From Planctomycetota bacterium (GTDB taxonomy: Bacteria; Planctomycetota; Phycisphaerae; WQYP01), in assembly GCA_021785155.1 (NCBI GenBank), contig JAJYGE010000558.1, positions 1-22,674 of the forward strand: DNA of 22,674 nucleotides, in the 5' to 3' direction. This document shows positions 1 to 5,876 of this stretch, in pieces. A program made the position numbers and the translations under genes. Numbering within the stretch: the stretch's first letter is position 1; each line of letters starts with the position of its first letter. Under the pieces are notes generated by a model that saw only the letters and a program-made list of their open reading frames with translations, was not told the origin of the DNA and made no database searches.

Positions 1-335
1 TTATGTACCGCTTGAAAACTCACACCCAGTTCATACCAACTATGAAAGCTTTTTGGATTCAGCGTGACGGCGTGTTGATAATCGTCAATGGCGTTGTGTA
101 ATCGCCCCTGTTTACGATAAATATCTCCACGGGCTTCGTACGCCAGCACCATATCGGGATTCTGGCTGATCGCCTCGGTCAGTTCTTCCAGCGCCTGCCG
201 AATTTTGCCACTCTCAGAATCCAGCTTTCCGCGGACAAAATGCTCGACTGCGGTACTCTGCCGCTGCGCGCTGCAACCGCCAAGCCCCAAGGCACAGGCA
301 AGCACCATCGACATCACGATACGATATTTCATCAT
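1..335 (-). CDS. TPR-containing lipoprotein, C-terminus cut by window edge
   Basis: The visible part encodes about 111 residues starting MMKYRIVMSMVLACALGLGGC, a lipoprotein signal peptide whose lipobox ends at Cys22 (or Cys21 from the second ATG). The mature part reads as tetratricopeptide repeats: one unit around residues 36-65 (alanine and glycine at TPR positions, ending NPDMVLAYEARGDIYRKQG) and a second around 70-105 (AIDDYQHAVTLNPKSFHSWY). The frame stays open to base 1, so the protein continues outside the window. A GAGG sequence lies 8 bases before the first ATG (335), supporting this start; the ATG at 332 is the alternative. TPR lipoproteins are usually protein-protein adaptors anchored in the envelope. 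The partner is not visible here, so no specific role is assigned. The next gene upstream on this strand is the small lipoprotein ending at 659, 323 bases away. Confidence 0.8.
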   Translation of the reverse strand, partial: MMKYRIVMSMVLACALGLGGCSAQRQSTAVEHFVRGKLDSESGKIRQALEELTEAISQNPDMVLAYEARGDIYRKQGRLHNAIDDYQHAVTLNPKSFHSWYELGVSFQAVH

Positions 336-658
336 TGATTAACCCTCGCGGTCATATAAACGACGGCGGCCAAAACTGCCGACAATCCGTATCCACGGAA
401 CGAATCGATAACCCGCTGACGGCGATCACCAGTCTGAATATAGCCTCAGATCACCGCAGTATTTTCATTATCGGCTCAATGACAATAACCGGCCAACAAA
501 TATCCGTGCCATCGCTTGCCGTATCGGAATCGCCTGGGAATACCCATGCGGTAAAAAACGTCAACACACCACCCATCCAATTTCAGACGGCCAAACGGTG
601 CGCCAATCCGGCACGAATGCGGGCAGTTCCAAGCCGGGCCAAAATCAGGCCACAGCGA
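336..658. other. 323-base stretch without a recognised gene
   Basis: This lies between the tiny lipoprotein and the TPR lipoprotein, both on the minus strand. Plus-strand frames here give only low-quality reading frames without a ribosome-binding site. The minus strand stays open for 60 codons directly after the TGA of the small lipoprotein, but the translation is rich in Trp, Cys and His and unlike a lipoprotein tail. The stretch probably holds the untranslated region, and perhaps a promoter, for the TPR lipoprotein; I see no convincing terminator or RNA. Confidence 0.4.
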
Positions 659-877
659 TCACTGCATAGGCACTGGCCTGTCGGACAACTGTGTTGGGCG
701 GTTCAATAATAGAACCGATTCGGCATTATCCGGAATCTGAAGCCAATCCGTCGTAACGGCGTGATCAACGCGCACCGCGTTTTGTCCCGGTGTGTCGGTG
801 AGTGTTTGACAGCCCGCCAACATTGGCAACATCGACGCCGCGCCAAGCATTAGTAAAAGTGCCGCGTACCGCTTCAT
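659..877 (-). CDS. Small lipoprotein of 72 residues, unknown function
   Basis: The product starts MKRYAALLLMLGAASMLPMLAGC: two basic residues, a hydrophobic core and a lipobox LAGC with the acylated cysteine at position 23. The mature part is only about 50 residues (QTLTDTPGQNAVRVDHAV and onward), with no recognisable domain. The start is well supported: TGGAGG at 885-890 sits 7 bases before the ATG at 877, whereas the longer reading to 916 has no such site. A promoter with TTGACA and TAAAAA boxes lies just upstream (926-954) with a perfect palindrome over its spacer, so it is probably a separately controlled gene. Small lipoproteins of this kind resemble entericidin-like or envelope-stress lipoproteins in size only; sequence identity to any family is not claimed. 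Confidence 0.65.
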   Translation of the reverse strand: MKRYAALLLMLGAASMLPMLAGCQTLTDTPGQNAVRVDHAVTTDWLQIPDNAESVLLLNRPTQLSDRPVPMQ

Positions 878-925
878 GCAATAGCCTCCAAAGCAAGACA
901 TCCGCCCCGTGGTCATATCGGACGA

Positions 926-954
926 TTTTTATCCGCTCACGCGCCGCGTGTCAA
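926..954 (-). promoter_or_regulatory. Sigma70-type promoter of the small lipoprotein gene
   Basis: On the minus strand, TTGACA (954-949) is followed after 17 bases by TAAAAA (931-926). The -35 box is consensus; the -10 box matches 4 of 6. The predicted transcript would start near 919 and carry about 40 untranslated bases, including the TGGAGG ribosome-binding site of the lipoprotein gene. Confidence 0.55.
938..950. promoter_or_regulatory. 13-base palindrome overlapping the lipoprotein promoter
   Basis: CACGCG-C-CGCGTG is a perfect inverted repeat about a single central base. It covers the promoter spacer and touches the -35 box, the position from which a bound repressor would block RNA polymerase. 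The binding protein is unknown. G+C-rich palindromes can occur by chance, so an operator role is inference. Confidence 0.4.
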
Positions 955-1172
955 ATAAATTTTCGTCGAAATCGGTTGATTTTCGTTTCCGAGTCCCGCT
1001 GACCCGGAGAGTTCAACCAACTCCATTTTTAATTTTCCCATAAAAGTGTGGATATATCCAGCGTTGGTACTGGAAAAACCGTCCAGGCCGTCCGGAAGCA
1101 GCGTAACCGGCCTGTTGCCACGGACGTTAAACCGGCAAATTTTCGGCAATTAACAAGGAAATAATAATGCTT

Positions 1173-1192
1173 ACAGGGGCACCATCCCCTGT
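1173..1192 (-). terminator. Hairpin downstream of the phosphoesterase gene, possible terminator
   Basis: ACAGGGG and CCCCTGT form a perfect 7-bp stem around a 6-base loop, 42 bases after the phosphoesterase stop codon. In the minus-strand direction it is followed by an A+T-rich run (aagcattattattt) rather than a pure T tract, so it is at best a weak intrinsic terminator or an mRNA 3'-end stabiliser. Confidence 0.35.
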
Positions 1193-1234
1193 GATCGCCC
1201 CGGATATAACCGCTTATCTGCGCGAATTTCGATG

Positions 1235-2158
1235 CTATGCCCGTGCCGAAACTGGCACCTCCGCTGATAGGTCATCCGCCACCGACTCCTGCGTATACGG
1301 ACATATTGCCACCCGCCCGGCGTAAACAGCCAGCCATGTCGGGGGCAATTCGGTCCAGCAACCGCTGTTGAAGTAATCGATACCCTGCTCACGGGCCGCC
1401 GCGCTATGGTGCGTATGACCACACATCACCACATCACACCCGCGCCGGCGGGCATGGGCAATGGATTTTCGCTGGACTTTTTCCAGACAATGCAGAAATA
1501 CCTTTGATCGGGCCTTGGCCAGCCGGGCGATATAATGTCGCCGATCAATCCGCTGCAGTGTGTTATAAATCAGATCACCAAACCATGTCAGAACGGGGTG
1601 CTCATCAATAAAATCATCAAAGATATGCCCATGCAGCACCAGCATCCGCCGCCCGCCAGAGGTGAAAATAAATTCATTAAGGACCTGCACCCCCAGCAAG
1701 TGGGATACAATTTCCGCCGGGCCGTCATGGTTGCCGCAAGTCCATATTACTTCCATCTTGTCCGAAAGATGCCGGATCATCGAAAGCACTTTCCAATGCG
1801 TTTTTTTCAAGCGCCGAAAGTCGATGGAATCGAACACATCACCATTGATGATTAACCGCCTGGCAGGCGTCCGTCCGGCCAGAATATTTTCCAGAAACCC
1901 AGTTACCAACTTAGCCTGACAATTGTCACTGCCAAGGTGAATATCCGAAATAACCACGGCATCCAGCGGTTCAGGATAAGCCCCCTCGCCGCCCGCAGTC
2001 ATGTGCGACTGCCCACAATCAAACACGGACGCAAAGTCCGGACGATTGACCATGGGAAGTGCGTGCGGCGCGGAAATTCCCGCAATATCACCCGTGGTTC
2101 CCGCCGATACTCTGTTGAGCGGATGCCGCGATTCCGTAATCTGTCGCACCAATTCCAT
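1235..2158 (-). CDS. Calcineurin-like metallophosphoesterase, LpxH (COG2908) type
   Basis: The full metallophosphoesterase motif set is present: SDIHLGS (Asp72, His74), GDVFD (Asp107), GNHD (Asn143, His144), HGHIFD (His176, His178) and GHTH (His248, His250), which bind two metal ions. Spacing and flanking sequence resemble UDP-2,3-diacylglucosamine hydrolase-like proteins, which cleave the UDP-sugar in lipid A synthesis; a basic helical stretch near 205-240 before GHTH matches that group. Substrate is inferred and could be another phosphoester. No ribosome-binding site clearly decides the start: ATGs at 2158, 2053 and 2002 are all in frame, and the last lies only 13 codons before the first beta strand, so residues 1-52 may not be translated. 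It sits 61 bases after the O-antigen ligase-family gene on the same strand, consistent with a joint role in surface glycolipid. Confidence 0.85.
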   Translation of the reverse strand: MELVRQITESRHPLNRVSAGTTGDIAGISAPHALPMVNRPDFASVFDCGQSHMTAGGEGAYPEPLDAVVISDIHLGSDNCQAKLVTGFLENILAGRTPARRLIINGDVFDSIDFRRLKKTHWKVLSMIRHLSDKMEVIWTCGNHDGPAEIVSHLLGVQVLNEFIFTSGGRRMLVLHGHIFDDFIDEHPVLTWFGDLIYNTLQRIDRRHYIARLAKARSKVFLHCLEKVQRKSIAHARRRGCDVVMCGHTHHSAAAREQGIDYFNSGCWTELPPTWLAVYAGRVAICPYTQESVADDLSAEVPVSARA

Positions 2159-2219
2159 GACCCGATGCTACGCGATCAATATGTGGATACTAAGAGCGCA
2201 GCGTTAAGAAACTGTTTGT

Positions 2220-3629
2220 TTACAGCACGGTGTACCGCCCCGCCCAGTTCAGTGCCAGATAAAATGCCACATCCAACTCCAGCGATGCCACTTCCAGGGG
2301 ATAATCAAAACTGGCATGAATGAAAACACCCAGCAACGCAATGCGCGAACACCACCGCAAAATATCATCCGCTGACAACATCCGCCTTACCCCACGCTCA
2401 TGTCCAGTCCCCCCCGGCCAAAACGGCCCGAACACCAGCACGCCCCACACCACCATACCGGCCACGCCCCATTGTACCAGCGTTTGCAAATAGTCATTGG
2501 TCGCATTACTCCACCGGCTCACCCGATGCCCCGGCACATAAAAAGTTACAATCCAATGGCTGTACAATGCCTGAATCATGTGATGGGACAGCGGCAGCCG
2601 AATCTTGAAACTTCCCGGCCCGGAACCAAACAATGGATGAACCATTGCCATACCCCATCCCACCCGCCACTCCAGCAGCCGACCATTATTATGCCATGAA
2701 AAATCCTTATAAAACGTCTCCCATCGCGCCAGGTTATGCCGCACAGCCAATCCCCCGGCCAACACCACCACACACGCCCCCGCAAGTAAAAGGTGTTTCC
2801 ACCGCCCCAGCAGCGCATACATCCGAGGATCATGGCGATACATCCAAATAACCAGCAGGGCCAAGAGCGCCAATTCGCCACCACAAATCAGCGCCGCCCC
2901 ACGCGATATGTTGAGCATCACGCCACTGATGGTCAACAGGGTCATGATGGCCCAGAATATACATTGGCGCGCCGGCCGTGATTCCCGGAAATACAATATC
3001 ATCAGACCCCATTGCGCGGGAATGGCTAGATTCAGATATGCTCCGGCCACGCCGTGATAAACGAACGATCCAAATACGCTCGCTTGATCCCCCGGTACAT
3101 GGAACATGTTGTCAAATATTCCAGCCTTGGCCCCCAATCCGTAAACAGATATGGACGCACCGGTCATTGCCAATGTCTTCCAGAACCGCATGCGCCATTC
3201 GGAAAACCGCACAAAATCGCACGCGATCAGAAAGGCCAGCAGAATGACGGTGACATGCAGCATTGCCGCCACCGCAATGGTCTGATCCACTGAACCGGGA
3301 AGCAGGCGAATCAGCGGATGCGCCGGCGTGAACGTATGGGCCACCGCGTTGTAAACGCTGTGGGCGTTGAAGGCCATCCACCAACCTTGCAACAAGAGCA
3401 GCCCCACACACACCACGGCGAGGCGTGGTATTTTCGGGCGGCACTGCGGCTCGAGCATCGCCATGAACCACAATGCAGCGGCCAGCGCTACAATAATTTC
3501 CAGACCCGATAATCCAATAGGCTTAACGGTTCCCCATGCCCAGGGTGCGAAGATCAGCGCCACAGCCAACAGCCATCCCGCCATCTGGCGGCAGAAAATG
3601 AGAACTGCTTTCACGGACCGCAACTCCAT
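2220..3629 (-). CDS. O-antigen ligase/polymerase family (Wzy_C) membrane protein
   Basis: A 469-residue polytopic membrane protein with roughly 10-12 hydrophobic segments, among them LLAVALIFAPWAWGT, IIVALAAALWFMAML and LLLAGACVVVLAGGLAV. A large soluble loop (about 310-390) contains RLLEWRVGWGMAMVHPLFGSGPGSF, the arrangement of the Wzy_C/O-antigen ligase family, in which this periplasmic loop helps transfer lipid-linked glycans to lipid A, protein or another glycan. Which acceptor is used cannot be read from sequence. The ATG at 3629 has no ribosome-binding site; the in-frame GTG at 3614 has GGAG 9 bases before it and may be the real start. It diverges from the CCA-adding enzyme gene and is followed by the LpxH-like gene. 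Confidence 0.85.
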   Translation of the reverse strand: MELRSVKAVLIFCRQMAGWLLAVALIFAPWAWGTVKPIGLSGLEIIVALAAALWFMAMLEPQCRPKIPRLAVVCVGLLLLQGWWMAFNAHSVYNAVAHTFTPAHPLIRLLPGSVDQTIAVAAMLHVTVILLAFLIACDFVRFSEWRMRFWKTLAMTGASISVYGLGAKAGIFDNMFHVPGDQASVFGSFVYHGVAGAYLNLAIPAQWGLMILYFRESRPARQCIFWAIMTLLTISGVMLNISRGAALICGGELALLALLVIWMYRHDPRMYALLGRWKHLLLAGACVVVLAGGLAVRHNLARWETFYKDFSWHNNGRLLEWRVGWGMAMVHPLFGSGPGSFKIRLPLSHHMIQALYSHWIVTFYVPGHRVSRWSNATNDYLQTLVQWGVAGMVVWGVLVFGPFWPGGTGHERGVRRMLSADDILRWCSRIALLGVFIHASFDYPLEVASLELDVAFYLALNWAGRYTVL

Positions 3630-3697
3630 AACACTGACTGCGGACTACCCAGGACCCTTGCCAAGCAGCAGCCGCGACGAACACCGCTGCGCGCGGA

Positions 3698-3716
3698 TTT
3701 ATACAAAGCGTATAAT
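3698..3716. promoter_or_regulatory. Symmetric divergent -10 boxes between the ligase and CCA-enzyme genes
   Basis: TTATAC-AAAGC-GTATAA (3699-3715) is a perfect inverted repeat that places TATAAT (3711-3716) on the plus strand and TATAAA (3703-3698) on the minus strand, back to back. TATAAT is exactly 7 bases upstream of the ATG at 3724, so transcription would start on that A. No good -35 box is visible at 16-18 bases on the plus strand, so promoter strength is uncertain. Confidence 0.5.
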
Positions 3717-3723
3717 GCCACCC

Positions 3724-4986
3724 ATGGTCGACCATGTAAAACCTGACTTGCGGCATCTGGCCACCGAAGTGGTTCAAAAACTCCAATCATCCGGATTCGA
3801 AGCTTATTTTGCCGGGGGATCTGTGCGTGATCAACTTATGGGCACCACACCCGAGGATTACGACATTGCCACATCCGCCCGTCCGGATCAGATCATGGGA
3901 CTTTTCCCGCGCAGCGTGCATGTTGGTGAAGCGTTTGGTGTGGTCATGGTGCGCCAGCAGGGACGATCCCTGGAAGTTGCCACGTTCCGCTCCGACGGCA
4001 TATATTCCGATGGCCGCCGACCTGACAGCGTGACATACACCACCGCTGAACACGATGCCCAGCGACGGGATTTTACCTGTAATGGACTATTTTTTGATCC
4101 AGTAGTCAATCGGCTTATTGATTATGTTGGTGGTCAGGCGGATATTCACGCCAAAATACTTCGCGCCATCGGCGATCCGGCGCATCGGTTCCGCGAAGAC
4201 CACCTGCGCATGATGCGGGCCATCCGTTTCGCCGCCCGACTAAGATTTACCATTGAACCGGCAACTTGGATGGCCATTTGTGCCAACGCCGACAAACTCT
4301 CTGAAATAAGCCGTGAACGTATTGGCCAGGAATTACGAAAAATACTTAAGGATCCGTCGCGCGTAACCGCTGTCACACTGCTTATTGAAAGCGGATTGTT
4401 TCGATCCTTCTGGCCTGCTTGCGCGACCGTTGCCGCCAACAAAAGCATCAGATTTCCCAGGCTGGCGGCATTGCCCAAAAGCAGCTCTTTTTCCCAGGCA
4501 CTGGCGGCGCTGGTGCTGGATATGGCCGAACCGCAAAAAAACACATCCGTTCCGGCCGCAGCCCTGGCCACTATTGAGGGCTTGCAATGCGATATTGTTC
4601 TCAGCACGGAAGAAGCGGAATCGATAAAATGGATTTTGACCAATCTCCCGGTGCTGGGAAACTGGCGAAATATGAGATTGGCCGCGTTCAAACGTATGCT
4701 GGCTCATGCCTGGTCAGATGATCTGCTGCGGATTTACGCCGCCGAGCATCAGCATGATGGCCAATACCCGCCCCTTGCCGCATATATCGCCGAACTGCAA
4801 AAGGCGGGACCCCTTACGCCCGATCGCTTTGTCAATGGGGGAGATTTAATTGCCATGGGGGTTTTACCCGGACCACGGTTCAAATTATGGCTGGAGGAAC
4901 TTTATGATCGCCAACTGGAAAATGATTTTCCCGATCGCCCCAGCGCTCTGCTGGCGGCGAAACAATTAATTCAACGCCCCTCATGA
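3724..4986 (+). CDS. cca: tRNA nucleotidyltransferase (CCA-adding enzyme / poly(A) polymerase family)
   Basis: This 420-residue class II nucleotidyltransferase adds or repairs the 3' CCA end of tRNAs using CTP and ATP. Motifs run in the usual order: GGSVRD (31-36) binding the triphosphate, EDYDIAT with catalytic Asp45 and Asp47, RRDFTCNGL (114-122), IGDPAHRFREDHLRMMRAIRFAARL (149-173, nucleotide-selecting EDxxR) and SRERIGQEL in the neck domain. Length is normal. The frame is open back to 3367, but that extension lies opposite the ligase gene and reads like noise. ATGs exist at 3715 and 3724; the first lies inside a TATAAT box and neither has a ribosome-binding site, so 3724 on a leaderless mRNA is preferred. 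Strict CCA-adding versus poly(A) polymerase activity cannot be separated by eye. Confidence 0.9.
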   Translation: MVDHVKPDLRHLATEVVQKLQSSGFEAYFAGGSVRDQLMGTTPEDYDIATSARPDQIMGLFPRSVHVGEAFGVVMVRQQGRSLEVATFRSDGIYSDGRRPDSVTYTTAEHDAQRRDFTCNGLFFDPVVNRLIDYVGGQADIHAKILRAIGDPAHRFREDHLRMMRAIRFAARLRFTIEPATWMAICANADKLSEISRERIGQELRKILKDPSRVTAVTLLIESGLFRSFWPACATVAANKSIRFPRLAALPKSSSFSQALAALVLDMAEPQKNTSVPAAALATIEGLQCDIVLSTEEAESIKWILTNLPVLGNWRNMRLAAFKRMLAHAWSDDLLRIYAAEHQHDGQYPPLAAYIAELQKAGPLTPDRFVNGGDLIAMGVLPGPRFKLWLEELYDRQLENDFPDRPSALLAAKQLIQRPS

Positions 4987-5153
4987 ACGCCCACCGCCGT
5001 GGACACTCTTGTATCCGGCACGCCGCGCCCCACCTTCCAATTCACCACTCCGATGGCCGCCAACGCCAACACCAATAGCCCAAGTAACACCAGAAGACAG
5101 GCGGCTGTACCGGTCAGCGGCTTACTGGGAACCCGATTAACATTCTTATTCAT
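4971..5153 (-). CDS. Small single-helix membrane protein, 60 residues, unknown
   Basis: The product begins MNKNVNRVPSKPLTGTAACL and has one strongly hydrophobic segment (about residues 17-39, LLVLLGLLVLALAAIGVV), then a short polar tail. The start at 5153 is supported by GGAG 6 bases upstream; a TTG at 5165 is less likely. A TACAAT -10-like sequence lies about 20 bases further upstream. Its last 16 bases overlap the convergent end of the CCA-adding enzyme gene. It is transcribed divergently from the MarR-exporter operon, so it might share that regulator, but nothing in the protein shows a function. It is short enough that a chance frame is possible, although signal, site and hydrophobicity agree. 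Confidence 0.5.
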   Translation of the reverse strand: MNKNVNRVPSKPLTGTAACLLVLLGLLVLALAAIGVVNWKVGRGVPDTRVSTAVGVHEGR

Positions 5154-5184
5154 CGGATGCTCCAACGCTTACGATTGTATACTG

Positions 5185-5196
5185 TTGTCCCGACAA
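5185..5196. promoter_or_regulatory. 12-base inverted repeat in the divergent region
   Basis: TTGTC-CC-GACAA is a perfect inverted repeat between the divergent small membrane protein and MarR genes, close to the -10-like sequence of the minus-strand gene. It is a second candidate regulator site, different in sequence from the one overlapping the marR promoter. Confidence 0.3.
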
Positions 5197-5227
5197 AATG
5201 AATCATTGCTGCCGGTACGGCGGACCA

Positions 5228-5264
5228 TTGGACATTTAATGTTAGGTACCTTACAATTTACCTT
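5228..5264 (+). promoter_or_regulatory. marR-exporter promoter with overlapping operator-like palindrome
   Basis: TGGACA (5229-5234, within TTGGACA) and TACAAT (5252-5257) are separated by 17 bases, a good sigma70-type promoter. Between and over them lies TGTTAGGTACCTTACA (5240-5255), palindromic except for one base pair (5243/5252), the size and symmetry expected of a MarR dimer site. The -10 box ends exactly 7 bases before the ATG at 5265 and there is no ribosome-binding site, so the mRNA is probably leaderless. Autoregulation by the MarR protein is inference from position and family habit. Confidence 0.6.
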
Positions 5265-5876
5265 ATGAGTTCGCAGATTATTTACCTCAAGGACCTGCCC
5301 AAGCATCAAACTCTCCGGGCGATGGCCAAGGATTATCCCCAGGCGGATATTGAGGCGGTGGAACTTTACATTCTGCTGCTTCGGCTGGTCAACGATATGA
5401 TCGCCGTGGTGGAAGATCATCTCGCGCGGCACGGACTGTCGCGCGGACGCATTACCATTCTGATGATCCTTCGACATCAGAAGGAAGACCGCATGTGCGC
5501 AGCGGAGCTGGCCCGGTATTGCGGAGTGTCACGGCCTACAATGACCGAGCTGTTGCGAGGGCTGATTCGCGCGGGATTGGTATGTAGAGAGCCGACACCG
5601 CATGATCGGCGCAGCAGTGTGATTCGGATTACGGAAAAAGGACGCGGCACCATGAAGACGGTCATGCCGGATTATTACCGAAAAATTCAGGAATTTTCCG
5701 CCGGCCTCAAACCGTCCGCCAGAAAGCATTTGATGGCCGCCGCACGGAACATGATGGCGGATTCAACTCTCTGGCGACAAAGCGCGGCCAGCCGGCGACA
5801 CGTTGCCTCAAGAACGGCGGCGGGAAACGTGCGCGCGAGGATCACGGTGGGCACGGATGCGGGAGAGCAACCGTGA
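5265..5876 (+). CDS. MarR-family transcriptional regulator of the adjacent exporter
   Basis: A 203-residue winged-helix protein. Helices at 25-60 would form the dimer interface; MCAAELARYCGVSRPTMTELLRGLIRAGLV (77-106) is the helix-turn-helix with its recognition helix at about 89-103, and DRRSSVIRITEKG (114-126) is the wing with the conserved Asp-Arg pair. MarR proteins repress drug-efflux or stress genes until a phenolic or drug ligand releases them. The gene overlaps the start of the exporter gene by four bases (GTGA), indicating one mRNA and coupled translation, so the exporter is its obvious target. After residue 165 there is an Arg/Ala-rich tail of about 35 residues not typical of the family. 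The ligand is unknown. Confidence 0.9.
   Translation: MSSQIIYLKDLPKHQTLRAMAKDYPQADIEAVELYILLLRLVNDMIAVVEDHLARHGLSRGRITILMILRHQKEDRMCAAELARYCGVSRPTMTELLRGLIRAGLVCREPTPHDRRSSVIRITEKGRGTMKTVMPDYYRKIQEFSAGLKPSARKHLMAAARNMMADSTLWRQSAASRRHVASRTAAGNVRARITVGTDAGEQP

Noticed and set aside
479..658. The small lipoprotein frame stays open for 60 codons after its TGA, hinting at readthrough or selenocysteine
   Set aside because: The extension is rich in Trp, Cys and His and unlike a lipoprotein tail, no selenocysteine-insertion hairpin is evident, and such an open stretch can arise by chance.
335..709. Plus-strand frame of 124 codons
   Set aside because: No ribosome-binding site, atypical composition, and it runs antisense to the small lipoprotein end.
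1092..1102. CCGGAAGCAGC resembles the SRP RNA apical loop
   Set aside because: The flanking stems and the rest of the conserved SRP RNA domain are missing.
937..1149. Minus-strand frame of about 70 codons between the phosphoesterase and lipoprotein genes
   Set aside because: It starts at TTG without a ribosome-binding site and covers the promoter of the lipoprotein gene.
1168..1325. Plus-strand 52-codon frame with AAGGA well placed before its ATG
   Set aside because: It overlaps the end of the phosphoesterase gene by about 90 bases in antisense and its translation has no recognisable feature. The site may be chance.
3367..3714. Longer N-terminus for the CCA-adding enzyme
   Set aside because: It lies opposite the ligase gene and lacks similarity to the family; the conserved domain starts shortly after 3724.
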